NCBI RefSeq assembly: GCF_900108485.1
Contig: NZ_FNXF01000008.1
Coordinates: 10,415-74,414, forward strand
Direction of reading: 5' to 3'
Origin: Rheinheimera pacifica
Lineage (GTDB): Bacteria; Pseudomonadota; Gammaproteobacteria; Enterobacterales; Alteromonadaceae
DNA length: 64,000 nucleotides
A program made the position numbers and the translations under genes. The notes under the pieces are model-generated. The model made no database searches. It saw nothing but the letters and a program-made list of their open reading frames with translations, and was not told the DNA's origin. Of this stretch, positions 27,793-36,903 are shown one piece after another (within the stretch, counting starts at the first letter, position 1; each line of letters starts with the position of its first letter).

Positions 27793-29484
27793 ATGACAGT
27801 TGCGCAAAATCATTACGACGCCATAGTGGTCGGTTCCGGCATCAGCGGCGGCTGGGCTGCCAAAGAGCTGACTGAAAAAGGCCTGAAAGTATTATTGTTA
27901 GAACGTGGCCGCGATATTGAACATATCAAAGGTTACACCAATGCGCATAAAGAAGCGTGGGACTTTCCGCACCGCGACAGACCAACCGAAAAAATGAAAG
28001 CACTGCATCCGGTGCTGCAGCGGGATTACCCGCTAAATGAAAGCACCTATGGCATGTGGGCCAGCGATCAGGATTCGCCCTATGTGGAGAAAAAACGTTT
28101 TGACTGGTTCCGTGGTTACCAGATGGGCGGCCGTTCATTGTTGTGGGGGCGCCAGAGTTACCGTTTAAATGAAGTTGATTTTGAGGCCAACTTACGCGAA
28201 GGTATAGCGGTAGACTGGCCAATTCGCTACGCCGATATAGCGCCCTGGTACGACTACGTTGAACGTTTCGCCGGTATTTCCGGCAACCGCGACGGCCTGG
28301 ATGTATTACCGGACGGCCAGTACCTGCCAGCCTTTGAATTAAACGTGGTAGAGCAGGCAGTAGCCGCACGCCTGAAAAAAGCCTTTGGTGGCAGCCGGCA
28401 TTTGATCTGTGGCCGCACCGCTAATATTTCGCAGCCCAAACCCGAACAAAACCGGGTTAACTGCCAGTACCGCAATAAATGCTGGTTGGGTTGTCCTTTT
28501 GGCGCTTATTTCAGTACTCAGTCAGCTACGTTGCCTGTGGCGCTGAAAACCGGCAATTTAACTGTACGGCCGTTTTCTATTGTTACCCAGGTGCTGTACG
28601 ACAAAGATAAAAAACGCGCCCGTGGCGTTGAAGTGCTGGACAGTGAAACCAACCAGACTTATGAATTTACCAGCAAAATTGTGTTTTTGAACGCTTCTGC
28701 CTTTAACTCCACCTGGGTGCTGATGAATTCCGCCACCGATATCTGGCAGGATGGTTTGGGCAGCAGCAGCGGTGAGCTGGGTCACAATGTGATGGACCAC
28801 CATTTAAACGCCGGTGCCTTTGGTGAAGTTGAAGGCTTTGACGACAAATACTATTTTGGCCGTCGCCCTACCGGTTTTTATATTCCGCGTTTTCGTAACT
28901 GGGGCGGCGATAAACGTGATTATTTACGTGGTTTTGGTTATCAGGGCGCGGCAAGCCGTCAGGGCTGGCAACGCAACGTGGCTGAGGTAGGCATTGGTGC
29001 CGATTTAAAAAATGCGCTGGCAGAGCCGGGCCCCTGGACTATTGGTATGAGTGGCTTCGGTGAAATTTTACCGGACCACAGCAATAAAATTTCGTTAGAC
29101 CGCACAGTTAAAGATAAATGGGGCTTACCCGTTTTAGCGATGGACGCCGAGCTTAAAGCCAACGAAATTAAAATGCGTAAAGATATGATGCAGGATGGTA
29201 TCGATATTCTTGAAGCGGGCGGGGCTAAAAACGTCCGCGGCTTTAACGGCGAATGCCATCCGGGTAAAGGGATCCATGAAATGGGCACCGCCCGTATGGG
29301 GCGGGACCCCAAAACCTCGGTATTAAATGGTTTTAACCAGGTATGGGATGCGCCTAACGTGTTTATCACTGATGGCGCCTGTATGACGTCAGCTTCCTGT
29401 GTCAATCCGTCGTTAACCTATATGGCGCTAACGGCCCGTGCTGCGGCCTATGCGGTAGACGCGCTGAAAAAAGGAGAGCTGTAA
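27793..29484 (+). CDS. GMC family FAD-dependent sugar dehydrogenase (large subunit)
   Basis: 563 residues. The N-terminal dinucleotide fold VVGSGISGGWAAKELTEKG (residues about 11-29) binds FAD. The C-terminal GMC region includes HEMGTARMG and CVNPSLTYMALTARAA with the active-site Asn. Similar large subunits are glucoside 3-dehydrogenases, gluconate and sorbitol dehydrogenases. It has no signal peptide, while the next gene, its likely small subunit, has a Tat signal; the pair is probably exported together. It starts 100 bases after the Hyi-like gene; a TATAAT at 27726-27731 might give an extra promoter. No electron-accepting cytochrome c is encoded nearby. Confidence 0.92.
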   Translation: MTVAQNHYDAIVVGSGISGGWAAKELTEKGLKVLLLERGRDIEHIKGYTNAHKEAWDFPHRDRPTEKMKALHPVLQRDYPLNESTYGMWASDQDSPYVEKKRFDWFRGYQMGGRSLLWGRQSYRLNEVDFEANLREGIAVDWPIRYADIAPWYDYVERFAGISGNRDGLDVLPDGQYLPAFELNVVEQAVAARLKKAFGGSRHLICGRTANISQPKPEQNRVNCQYRNKCWLGCPFGAYFSTQSATLPVALKTGNLTVRPFSIVTQVLYDKDKKRARGVEVLDSETNQTYEFTSKIVFLNASAFNSTWVLMNSATDIWQDGLGSSSGELGHNVMDHHLNAGAFGEVEGFDDKYYFGRRPTGFYIPRFRNWGGDKRDYLRGFGYQGAASRQGWQRNVAEVGIGADLKNALAEPGPWTIGMSGFGEILPDHSNKISLDRTVKDKWGLPVLAMDAELKANEIKMRKDMMQDGIDILEAGGAKNVRGFNGECHPGKGIHEMGTARMGRDPKTSVLNGFNQVWDAPNVFITDGACMTSASCVNPSLTYMALTARAAAYAVDALKKGEL

Positions 29485-29485
29485 T

Positions 29486-30037
29486 ATGGACAGACGTGAT
29501 CTGTTAAAAATGATTGCAGCAGCTACCGGTATGGCGCTGGTAGGCGGCGATTTATGGGCTGCGGGGCTCAAATCAGCCGATGCCGGTACAACGCTGTTTA
29601 CACCCTCTGATACTGCTTTTATGGACGAAATTGCCGAAACCATTTTGCCAAAAACCACTACGCCAGGAGCGAAAGATGCCGCCTGTGGCGCTATGATGGC
29701 AGTAATGGTAGCCGACTGTTATGAGCTGAAATACCAGACGGTATTTTTTGACGGCTTAAAAACAATAAAAGCCTTAGCAAAACAACAGTTTGGCAAAGAC
29801 TTTATGCAACTGAGCGCCGCGCAAAAACACCAGTTGCTGAATACGCTGGATCAGCAGGCAAAACAGAGTATAAACAACCCGTTACCGCATTACTTTACCC
29901 TGATTAAACAGCTTACGCTGATGGTGTTTTTCACCTCCAAAGTGGGTGCGACTGAAGTGCTGCGTTATGTTGCTATTCCGGGCCGCTATGATGGCAATCT
30001 GCCGTATAAAAAAGGCGATCGTGCCTGGGCAACCTGA
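29486..30037 (+). CDS. Gluconate 2-dehydrogenase subunit 3-like small subunit (Tat signal)
   Basis: 183 residues, one base after the GMC gene. The N-terminus DRRDLLKMIAAATGMAL is a twin-arginine signal. The body (LFTPSDTAFMDEIAETILPKT) matches the gluconate 2-dehydrogenase subunit 3 family (LacC-like), whose members accompany GMC large subunits and carry them through the Tat system. It probably forms a heterodimer with the preceding protein. Confidence 0.9.
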   Translation: MDRRDLLKMIAAATGMALVGGDLWAAGLKSADAGTTLFTPSDTAFMDEIAETILPKTTTPGAKDAACGAMMAVMVADCYELKYQTVFFDGLKTIKALAKQQFGKDFMQLSAAQKHQLLNTLDQQAKQSINNPLPHYFTLIKQLTLMVFFTSKVGATEVLRYVAIPGRYDGNLPYKKGDRAWAT

Positions 30038-30058
30038 GCCGGGGTTGGTGTGTTTACA

Positions 30059-30080
30059 GGCGGCTGCGGCCGCCTTTTTT
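30059..30080 (+). terminator. Rho-independent terminator inside the sugar cluster
   Basis: GGCGGC (30059-30064), loop TGCG, GCCGCC (30069-30074) and six T. It sits between the small-subunit gene and the DUF1080 gene, ten bases before the latter's start, so DUF1080 is probably expressed by read-through or from its own start. Confidence 0.8.
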
Positions 30081-30089
30081 AAGGTGTTA

Positions 30090-30848
30090 ATGATGAATTA
30101 TTTACTGATTGGCGCAGCGTTGTCTTTTACCACAGCTGCTATTGCAGATACGGATATCAGCAAACTGACTGATGCACAGCGCCATGCCTTGGCGGCTAAA
30201 ACGGAAGTCTGGGCGCCGGTGCCGCCGGTGGTTACCGCAGCCGAAGGCCAGGCGCCGTCAGATGCAATCCAACTATTGGACAACACTTTATCGCAGTGGC
30301 AATCGGTTAATACCGGCGCTAAAGCGCAGTGGACTATGGCCGATGGCGTATTAACGGTAAAGCCGGGTACAGGCGATATCCGCAGTAAAGCATCGTTCTG
30401 TGATATTCAGTTGCATCTGGAATGGCGGGCTGGCAACGACAGGATGGATAAAGAAGGCCAGTTGCGCAATAACAGCGGCATTTTTTTGCAGGAAATGTAT
30501 GAAATTCAGATTTTAGATTCATACCAGAATAAAACCTACCCGAATGGTCAGGCCGCTGCCGTATATAAACAAAGCATACCGCTGGTTAATGCCACCCGCC
30601 CGACAGGCGAATGGCAACATTACGATATTATTTACACCGCGCCACGGTTTGATGGTGAAAAACGTGTATCGCCGGGCTATGTTACCGTGCTGCACAATGG
30701 TGTGTTAGTGCAAAACCATACTGAAATTAGCGGTACCACTGAATGGATAGGCCAGCCGCAGGTAAAAGCCCACGGTTGCCTGCCGCTGAAATTACAAGAC
30801 CATGGTGATAACGTAAGTTTTCGTAATATCTGGCTGAGAAAGCTCTGA
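30090..30848 (+). CDS. DUF1080 protein (3-keto-disaccharide hydrolase/hydratase family), secreted
   Basis: 252 residues from the ATG at 30090; ATG 30093 is equally good, with AAGG at 30081-30084. A signal peptide (NYLLIGAALSFTTAAIA) directs it to the periplasm. The C-terminal ~200 residues form the concanavalin-like DUF1080 domain with NNSGIFLQEMYEIQILDSY and EWQHYDIIYTAPRFDG. Characterised members act on 3-keto glycosides or on 2-hydroxy-3-keto-glucal. With the GMC dehydrogenase and the TIM-barrel proteins it completes a likely oxidise-then-cleave pathway. Confidence 0.88.
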   Translation: MMNYLLIGAALSFTTAAIADTDISKLTDAQRHALAAKTEVWAPVPPVVTAAEGQAPSDAIQLLDNTLSQWQSVNTGAKAQWTMADGVLTVKPGTGDIRSKASFCDIQLHLEWRAGNDRMDKEGQLRNNSGIFLQEMYEIQILDSYQNKTYPNGQAAAVYKQSIPLVNATRPTGEWQHYDIIYTAPRFDGEKRVSPGYVTVLHNGVLVQNHTEISGTTEWIGQPQVKAHGCLPLKLQDHGDNVSFRNIWLRKL

Positions 30849-30901
30849 GCGAAGCTTTGAAAACCAAGCTGAAGCTCTGAGCCCGGCGCGATAGCGCCAA
30901 T

Positions 30902-30937
30902 AAAAAAGCCCCGCTGGTTTACACCGCGGGGCTTTTT
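30902..30937. terminator. Bidirectional terminator between DUF1080 and fusA2
   Basis: GCCCCGC (30908-30914) and GCGGGGC (30926-30932), flanked by six A on the left and five T on the right. It can end both the rightward DUF1080 and the leftward EF-G transcripts. Confidence 0.9.
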
Positions 30938-30953
30938 CCAACCAGCTTACTGC

Positions 30954-33053
30954 TTAGTTTTTAGCAGCGGCAGCTTTCTTTTCTTTTTCTTTGGCGATAA
31001 CAGCGTCAGCTACGTTAGTCGGGCACGGTGAATAGTGCGAGAACTCCATAGAGAACTGGCCACGGCCAGAAGTCATAGTACGCAGAGTACTGATATAACC
31101 GAACATTTCTGACAGTGGTACGTCAGCTTTAATACGTACGCCAGTTACACCAGCTTCCTGACCAGAGATCATGCCGCGACGACGGTTTAAGTCACCGATA
31201 ACATCACCTACGTGATCTTCTGGTGTAAACACGTCAACTTTCATGATTGGCTCAAGCAGTTGCGCGCCAGCTTTCGGCATAGTTTGACGGAAAGCGCCTT
31301 TAGCAGCGATTTCGAACGCGATAGCTGATGAGTCAACTGCGTGGAAACCACCGTCGAATACTTCAACTTCAACGTCTAATACCGGGAATCCAGCCAGAGT
31401 ACCGGTTGACATCATAGACTCGAAACCTTTCTCGATAGCAGGCATAAACTCTTTTGGTACGCTACCACCAACTACCGTTGATTTGAATGTGAAGCCAGAG
31501 TTTTGCTCGCCCGGACGAATGCGGTAGTCGATTTTACCGTACTGACCAGAACCACCAGATTGCTTCTTGTGCGTGTAGCTGTCTTCAACTTCACGGGTGA
31601 TAGTTTCGCGGTAAGCAACCTGCGGCTGGCCTACAACTAATTCAACACCGTAAGTACGCTTTAAGATGTCTACTTTGATATCTAAGTGCAGTTCACCCAT
31701 ACCTTTAAGGATGGTTTCACCTGAGTCGATATCAGTTTCAACACGGAAAGTTGGATCTTCAGCAACCATCTTACCGATAGCGATACCCATTTTTTCCACT
31801 GAACCTTTGTCTTTTGGCGTAACAGAGATAGAGATTACCGGCTCTGGGAATACCATTGGCTCAAGTGTACAAGGGTGCTTAGGATCACACAGAGTGTGGC
31901 CAGTCTGGGTGTTATTTTTCATACCTACTAAAGCAATGATGTCACCGGCCTGAGCAGTAGTCAGATCGGTACGGTCATTAGCCTGCATTTCAACCATACG
32001 GCCGATACGCTCAGTTTTACCGGTGAAAGAGTTCAGGATGGTGTCACCCTTGTTCAGTACACCAGAGTAAATACGCACGAAAGTCAGGGCGCCGAAACGG
32101 TCATCCATGATTTTGAACGCTAAAGCGCGGAATGGCTCGTCAGCAGAAACAATAGCGCTCTGGCCGGTTTCGTTACCTTCTTCGTCAGTCAGCGGCTGTG
32201 GTACAACTTCAGTCGGGCTTGGCAGATAATCAACAACGGCGTCCAGAACTAACTGCATACCTTTGTTTTTAAAGGCAGAACCACAGTAAGTGGGGAAGAA
32301 TGCCAGGTCACGTGTACCTTTACGGATACAACGCTTGATATCTTCGATTGAAGGCTCTTCACCTTCCATGTAAGCCATCAGCAGGTCGTCGTCTTGCTCT
32401 AATGCTGTTTCGATCAGCTGTTGACGGTACATTTCCACGTCATCGGCCATATCGGCTGGTACGTCAGTGATCGAGTAGTTTTCTGGTAAGCCAGTTTCGT
32501 CCCAGATGTACGCTTTTTGCGTTAACAGGTCAACCACACCTTTGAAAGTGTCTTCACGGCCGATTGGTAACACCATGATCAGTGGGTTTGCGCCCAGAAC
32601 TTTCTTCACCTGCTCAGTAACGCGGATAAAGTCAGCACCGATACGGTCCAGTTTGTTAACGAAGATCAGACGTGATACTTCAGCGTCGTTAGCATAGCGC
32701 CAGTTGGTTTCTGATTGCGGCTCAACACCACCTGAACCACAGAATACACCGATACCGCCGTCTAATACTTTCAGAGAACGGTAAACTTCAACGGTGAAGT
32801 CAACGTGGCCTGGTGTATCGATAACGTTGAAACGGTAGCCTTTCCAGAAACAGCTTACTGCTGCTGACTGGATAGTAATACCGCGCTCGGCTTCCTGTTC
32901 CATAAAGTCGGTAGTAGATTCACCTTCGTGAACTTCACCTAACTTATGGATTTTACCGGTCAGTTTCAGGATACGCTCGGTAGTAGTGGTTTTGCCGGCA
33001 TCAACGTGGGCGAAGATACCAATGTTTCTATATAAGGATAAATCTGCTGACAT
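30954..33053 (-). CDS. fusA2: Elongation factor G, second type (EF-G2)
   Basis: 699 residues. GTPase motifs are [12 protein letters not shown] (G1), DTPGHVD (G3) and NKLD (G4), followed by domains II-V. EF-G moves tRNAs and mRNA through the ribosome. It stands alone, not next to rpsL/rpsG/tuf. The sequence (for example [16 protein letters not shown] and [20 protein letters not shown]) matches my memory of the second EF-G copy of Vibrio and Alteromonadales rather than the str-operon copy. A TATATT -10 candidate lies at 33092-33097 on the minus strand. The C-terminal tail is rich in Lys, Glu and Ala. Confidence 0.9.
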   Translation of the reverse strand: MSADLSLYRNIGIFAHVDAGKTTTTERILKLTGKIHKLGEVHEGESTTDFMEQEAERGITIQSAAVSCFWKGYRFNVIDTPGHVDFTVEVYRSLKVLDGGIGVFCGSGGVEPQSETNWRYANDAEVSRLIFVNKLDRIGADFIRVTEQVKKVLGANPLIMVLPIGREDTFKGVVDLLTQKAYIWDETGLPENYSITDVPADMADDVEMYRQQLIETALEQDDDLLMAYMEGEEPSIEDIKRCIRKGTRDLAFFPTYCGSAFKNKGMQLVLDAVVDYLPSPTEVVPQPLTDEEGNETGQSAIVSADEPFRALAFKIMDDRFGALTFVRIYSGVLNKGDTILNSFTGKTERIGRMVEMQANDRTDLTTAQAGDIIALVGMKNNTQTGHTLCDPKHPCTLEPMVFPEPVISISVTPKDKGSVEKMGIAIGKMVAEDPTFRVETDIDSGETILKGMGELHLDIKVDILKRTYGVELVVGQPQVAYRETITREVEDSYTHKKQSGGSGQYGKIDYRIRPGEQNSGFTFKSTVVGGSVPKEFMPAIEKGFESMMSTGTLAGFPVLDVEVEVFDGGFHAVDSSAIAFEIAAKGAFRQTMPKAGAQLLEPIMKVDVFTPEDHVGDVIGDLNRRRGMISGQEAGVTGVRIKADVPLSEMFGYISTLRTMTSGRGQFSMEFSHYSPCPTNVADAVIAKEKEKKAAAAKN

Positions 33054-33267
33054 AGTAATCTCAATAAGCTAGGGTTTGAAAATAGTGCGGTAATATACAG
33101 GATTTCAAAACGTTTTGCAGGAAAAAAAATGTGCCCGGCGGCTAATTTTTTCTCCATGCTGTCAAAGCAGGCTGACAGCATAAACTTAGGTGCGGTAAAG
33201 CGTTGGGTTATCCGGTTATGGCATTGCTGCGCCGCTACAGTGTATTGTTTATTTACAGGAGTAATGA

Positions 33268-34131
33268 ATGCCCCCTTCAACTCAGCCGTTGTTCTGGCGT
33301 AATGTGGCTATGCCGTATGTTGAGCTGCGCCAGGTACTGGACGGCCGCCTGGTTAGCTATGCGCCTCACACACATCAACAATGGTCTGTTGGCGCTATTC
33401 TGGCTGGACAGAGTGAGTTTGTCTGCGGCGACCGCTTGTATTATGTGCAAAGCGGGGCACTGGTTATAATGAACCCTGATGAGGTGCATGCGTGTAACCC
33501 GCAGCAAAACTCGCCGTGGGCGTATTATATGATGCATTTGGATAAAAGCTGGTTGGCCGCTTTTTTGTATGCAGAAGGTATAACAGCGCAACATAGTTGG
33601 TGCGATACGCGGGCAGATATGTTGAGTTGCCCGGCGTTATTTACCGGTTTTGTTACTATGGCACAGGCTCTTCTGTCGCCGCATTGTGTTGTCGCAGAGA
33701 AAGACACCGCTTTGCGGGCTTACCTGAAAGTATTATTTTTACGCCTGGGCAATCACGACGGTATCGTCGATACCCCGGTGGTGCCGCATAAGCTGCACCA
33801 GGTTGCGCATTATCTGGCACAGCACTGTGCAGAAGACACCGCTATTAATGTTATTAGCGCCACTTTCGGTTTCAGCACCGGTTATCTGGTACGTGCCTTT
33901 AAACGCCATTTTAATATGACACCGCATGCTTACCGGTTAAACCGGCGGGTGCAAATTGCTCAGCGGGCATTGAAGCAGGGCGAGACAATTGCGACTGTGG
34001 CACATGATACAGGCTTTAGCGATCAGGCTCATTTTCAGCGGGCATTTAAGCAACGCGTGGCGGCAACGCCTGCTCAGTATAGAAGCGCGCTATTGCAGCA
34101 AGAGTTACAGCACGATCTACAGCAAGAGTAA
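33268..34131 (+). CDS. AraC family transcriptional regulator
   Basis: 287 residues. The N-terminal cupin-like AraC ligand domain (PHTHQQWSVGAILAGQSEF; NPDEVHACNP) is followed by two C-terminal helix-turn-helix motifs; the second (ATVAHDTGFSDQAHFQRAFK) is the classic AraC signature. The start ATG at 33268 has AGGAG six bases upstream. It converges with, and slightly overlaps, the LysE exporter gene. AraC/LysE pairs are common, so it probably senses an amino acid or amine and controls that exporter. Confidence 0.93.
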   Translation: MPPSTQPLFWRNVAMPYVELRQVLDGRLVSYAPHTHQQWSVGAILAGQSEFVCGDRLYYVQSGALVIMNPDEVHACNPQQNSPWAYYMMHLDKSWLAAFLYAEGITAQHSWCDTRADMLSCPALFTGFVTMAQALLSPHCVVAEKDTALRAYLKVLFLRLGNHDGIVDTPVVPHKLHQVAHYLAQHCAEDTAINVISATFGFSTGYLVRAFKRHFNMTPHAYRLNRRVQIAQRALKQGETIATVAHDTGFSDQAHFQRAFKQRVAATPAQYRSALLQQELQHDLQQE

Positions 34132-34707
34132 GGTACAACTAAGTGCCAGCAATACCGCCAGAGTTTTATTTAACCAACGCATGCGGGCGGGGTTTTGCAC
34201 GTAATGCCCAAGTATAATGCCAGCCCACAGCCAAGCGGCTAACGACAGCCAGCAAACCGGCAAATACAGCGCGGCAAATACTAAAACCAGCTCGGCATTA
34301 GCATCAGGAATATAAGCGACAATACCGGCGACAGACGCAAGCCAGGCTTTGGGATTTAACCATTGCATCAGGGCACCGGTAATAAAATTTGGTGCTTTGG
34401 CTGCAGATTGGTTGTTTGGCTCGCCATTATCAATAAATAAACGGTAACTCAGATACAATAAAAAGCTAACGCCCAGCCACTGTATTGTCACCGTGATCCA
34501 GGGCAATGCGACGATAATTTGCTGCAAGCCTAAGCCAATAAGCAGAAATAACCCGACAAAACCCAGTGTGGCTCCGCTGATAAAGCCCAGCCCGGCAGCT
34601 ACTCCATATCGGGCACCATGGCTAACAGAAACCAGATTAACCGGCCCCGGAGAAAGTGAAGCAGCTAAAGCAAACAGCGCCATCGACGTGATCAGTGAAA
34701 AAGTCAT
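34117..34707 (-). CDS. LysE/RhtB family amino-acid exporter
   Basis: 196 residues with six predicted helices, the usual size. The N-terminal family motif is SLSPGPVNLVSVSHGARYG (residues about 18-36), and a second conserved block is GALMQWLNPKAWL. It should export amino acids or derivatives at the inner membrane. The 3' end overlaps the end of the AraC gene by 15 bases on the opposite strand, an arrangement consistent with AraC control. Confidence 0.92.
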   Translation of the reverse strand: MTFSLITSMALFALAASLSPGPVNLVSVSHGARYGVAAGLGFISGATLGFVGLFLLIGLGLQQIIVALPWITVTIQWLGVSFLLYLSYRLFIDNGEPNNQSAAKAPNFITGALMQWLNPKAWLASVAGIVAYIPDANAELVLVFAALYLPVCWLSLAAWLWAGIILGHYVQNPARMRWLNKTLAVLLALSCTLLLL

Positions 34708-34932
34708 GTAGGGTATTCCGCATTAAGGCAACAGGGCCGCTACTATCGCTGGCAACAGCAGCGCTGTATTGCACAAAATTGACCTTTGCTAACCGCCGTG
34801 CAGAATTATTTATCAGCAGCGGCTAACTTAGCGTTGTCAGCAAAATGAAAACAGATTAAGTTGATACGCAATACAGTTGTGCTGCGTTATCAATGGCATA
34901 GCAGATGATAATTAGTGGCGGTGGAATTGACG

Positions 34933-35415
34933 ATGACAATGGCAATAAATGCAACGATGAAAATTATTCCCGGCAGGCTGGATTCGCCAGCGGTTATACA
35001 GTTATTACAAGGCCATTTAGACGATATGTATGCCACCTCGCCGCCAGAGAGTGTGCATGCGCTGGATATCAGTAAATTACAAGCACCCGGCATCCGCTTT
35101 TGGGGCGCCTGGCGAGGCGATGTGTTACTGGGTTGCGTAGCACTTAAGCAGCACAGCAGCGATATGGCTGAGATAAAATCTATGCGCACGGCACCCGAAG
35201 CACGGGGGCAGGGCATAGGCCGCGCTTTACTGCAGTTTTTGCTAACAGAGGCCAGCCAAAGCGGTATTAAGCAGCTTTACCTGGAAACCGGCTCGATGGA
35301 CTTTTTCCTGCCAGCCCGCACCTTGTATCAAAGCGCCGGTTTTAACTACTGCGGCCGCTTCGCCGATTACCCGGACGACCCGAATAGTATGTTTATGACC
35401 AAAACGCTGGAATAA
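34933..35415 (+). CDS. GNAT family N-acetyltransferase
   Basis: 160 residues from the ATG at 34933 (GTGGA seven bases upstream). Other in-frame starts are GTG 34915 and ATG 34939 or 34957. The acetyl-CoA binding motif A is clear: EIKSMRTAPEARGQGIGRAL, and GFNYCGRFADYPDDPNS ends the fold. It transfers an acetyl group to an unknown amine; small cytosolic members of this type are usually putative acetyltransferases of the YafP/ArgA-like group. It is followed after 12 bases by the SnoaL-like gene. Confidence 0.88.
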   Translation: MTMAINATMKIIPGRLDSPAVIQLLQGHLDDMYATSPPESVHALDISKLQAPGIRFWGAWRGDVLLGCVALKQHSSDMAEIKSMRTAPEARGQGIGRALLQFLLTEASQSGIKQLYLETGSMDFFLPARTLYQSAGFNYCGRFADYPDDPNSMFMTKTLE

Positions 35416-35427
35416 GGCAGCCACTCT

Positions 35428-35775
35428 ATGAATAACGAACAAACGGCACTGCCGATACAACGCCAGTTGGATGCCTACAACGCTAAAGATCTCGCTGCTT
35501 TTATCGCTTGTTACCACCAGGACATTGCCATTTACCGCATGCCGGCAGCAGCACCTTCCTTAAAAGGCCGAGCTGCACTGGAAGCGTTTTATAAAACCGA
35601 GCGCTTTAGCATAGCCGCACTGCGAGCAGAAGTGCTGCAACGCATGGTAGTGGGTAATAAGGTTATCGACCATGAAAGAGTATACGGCATGGCTGAACAG
35701 CCGTATGAAGTAGTAGTGGTGTATGAAATGCAAAATGGCTTAATAATAAATGCTTGGTTTTATCCTGCAGGGTGA
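35428..35775 (+). CDS. SnoaL/NTF2-like family protein
   Basis: 115 residues with the SnoaL-like alpha+beta cone-fold pattern: QRQLDAYNAKDLAAFIACY, YRMPAAAPSLKGRAALEAFY, then the beta strands VIDHERVYG and EVVVVYEMQNGLI. Members range from steroid isomerases to proteins without known activity, so the function cannot be fixed. Probably co-transcribed with the preceding GNAT gene. Confidence 0.8.
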   Translation: MNNEQTALPIQRQLDAYNAKDLAAFIACYHQDIAIYRMPAAAPSLKGRAALEAFYKTERFSIAALRAEVLQRMVVGNKVIDHERVYGMAEQPYEVVVVYEMQNGLIINAWFYPAG

Positions 35776-36000
35776 GTCGCTTTGAGCGGTAGCTATGTGC
35801 CATAAGCAGAAATACCATCTGGTATACCTCCTTGCACTCACATCGCTGTATTTATATCCAATTCGGTGCTAAGGCCACACGGACTTTGTTAGGCGGGGCA
35901 ACCCGTATTTGTCGCCAGCACAAATATAAGCTGTACCGATAAGTTATTGTAAGTTTTAAAGAAGCGGTGTAGTTTTCTGTATATTAAATTTACAAATCTA
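35776..36000. other. Intergenic left flank of the cassette cluster
   Basis: No gene seen. It contains a small inverted repeat (ATACCATCTGGTAT, 35812-35825) and an isolated GTTAGGC (35888-35894) that looks like the 3' box of an attC site whose 5' half is missing. AT content rises towards 36000. Confidence 0.4.
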
Positions 36001-36049
36001 GGTTAACCTGTGTTTAAGTGCGGGTCAACCCGCCGAATAAGCGTTAGCC
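36001..36049 (+). other. Candidate attC site 1
   Basis: The outer boxes GGTTAAC (36001-36007) and GTTAGCC (36043-36049) pair with one G-T wobble. The centre forms a hairpin GCGGGT/ACCCGC. The inner arms pair only partly. At 49 bases it is shorter than usual attC sites (about 57 or more), which lowers confidence. The next ORF starts 15 bases after the right box, as expected for a cassette. Confidence 0.45.
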
Positions 36050-36064
36050 AAATATGGAGACATC

Positions 36065-36394
36065 ATGCCTAGAAAGAAAAAGCTTAAAGTCAATGGATGC
36101 TCAATAATTAGCCATGCCGTTGTCATTAAAAAAGTAACAAGTGAGCACACTGGCGATCTAATTGAAATCGTTCATCTTGATGTTACGACCAATGACGGAA
36201 TTTTTAGCTATGAAATATATAAAGATGAGCGGTTCCCAGATTTAAACTGGGTTCGGGATTACATTGACACCACATTGATTAGGGCAAGAAAGGACTGCCT
36301 GAATGTGGAAATGTCGGAGTATGTGGAACGGATTTACTTGTTCTTTGATATTCAGAAAGTTGGTCAACATCAATACTCTGGCCGCAGAGTTTGA
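36065..36394 (+). CDS. Cassette-encoded hypothetical protein
   Basis: 109 residues, start ATG 36065 with GGAGA upstream. I do not recognise a family. It begins with a basic patch (PRKKKLKV), continues as a mixed alpha/beta sequence with acidic and aromatic residues (YEIYKDERFPDLNWVRDYID), and has no signal peptide or membrane segment. The stop codon lies two bases before attC site 2, the standard layout of an integron cassette. Codon use is more AT-rich than in the flanking chromosomal genes, suggesting acquisition. Confidence 0.7.
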   Translation: MPRKKKLKVNGCSIISHAVVIKKVTSEHTGDLIEIVHLDVTTNDGIFSYEIYKDERFPDLNWVRDYIDTTLIRARKDCLNVEMSEYVERIYLFFDIQKVGQHQYSGRRV

Positions 36395-36396
36395 GT

Positions 36397-36480
36397 GGCT
36401 AACAAAGCCAGGCACGGCGACGTCTTTTCCGTTGCGGCTTCGCCTTCACTACAAAGCCGCGCGTGCTGGCGGCGTTAGCA
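36397..36480 (+). other. attC recombination site 2
   Basis: GCTAAC (36398-36403) pairs perfectly with GTTAGC (36474-36479). Three-base unpaired spacers (AAA and GGC) follow. The inner arms GCCAGGCACG and CGTGCTGGC pair with a single extrahelical G on the 5' arm, a hallmark of attC that sets strand choice. A variable central region of about 50 bases completes the site. Confidence 0.75.
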
Positions 36481-36608
36481 ATACGGGGCAAGTTTGGATC
36501 AGGACTACATGTTGCAGGTTGGAAAAGAAATCGGAATAGTAAAAGATAATCTGCGCCTGCTCGTGATCGTAATACAAAGTATTTTTCAGCAACATAGATA
36601 TTCTGGAA

Positions 36609-36773
36609 ATGATGACCGGCCGCAACGTTACCTTTGTAAAATTTAAAGAACACGCCAAAGGGCAACCTGGTTACATGGATAAACCTATTGAGTATACTGC
36701 CATTAATATCATGTCTTTAGAGTTCAACGACATGGGCAAAATAAAATATATAAGACGCCACCATGGGTTGTAA
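36609..36773 (+). CDS. Short cassette ORF, possibly the 3' part of a broken gene
   Basis: 54 residues beginning MMTGRNVTFVKFKEHAKGQP and ending IKYIRRHHGL. The first of two adjacent ATGs is used, with no convincing ribosome site. The stop is six bases before attC site 3. A stop codon in this frame lies 51 bases upstream of the first ATG, and another short frame (45 residues from an ATG at 36507-36511) covers the 5' part of the cassette. The product therefore may be the tail of an older, frameshifted protein. The tail is faintly reminiscent of SnoaL/NTF2-like C-termini, which I cannot confirm. Confidence 0.4.
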   Translation: MMTGRNVTFVKFKEHAKGQPGYMDKPIEYTAINIMSLEFNDMGKIKYIRRHHGL

Positions 36774-36779
36774 TTAGTC

Positions 36780-36866
36780 GTCTAACCAGCCGTTTAAAGC
36801 ATGTACCCGCAAACCGTACTGGCACGGACTTGCAAACTACGTCTGCCCGTTAACGGGGAGTTAAGC
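36780..36866 (+). other. attC recombination site 3
   Basis: Outer boxes GTCTAAC (36780-36786) and GTTAAGC (36860-36866) share the essential AAC/GTT and TA core. Three-base spacers (CAG and GGA) follow. The inner arms CCGTTTAA and TTAACGG pair with one extrahelical T in the 5' arm. The length of 87 bases is typical. Confidence 0.68.
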
Positions 36867-36903
36867 CTTTGAGTATTTTTTCACAGAAAAGGAGTTCTCG
36901 ATT

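Noticed and set aside
36399-36665. Minus-strand open frames across attC site 2 and cassette 2
   Set aside because: They span an attC palindrome and run opposite to the cassette direction; no ribosome site or domain supports them.
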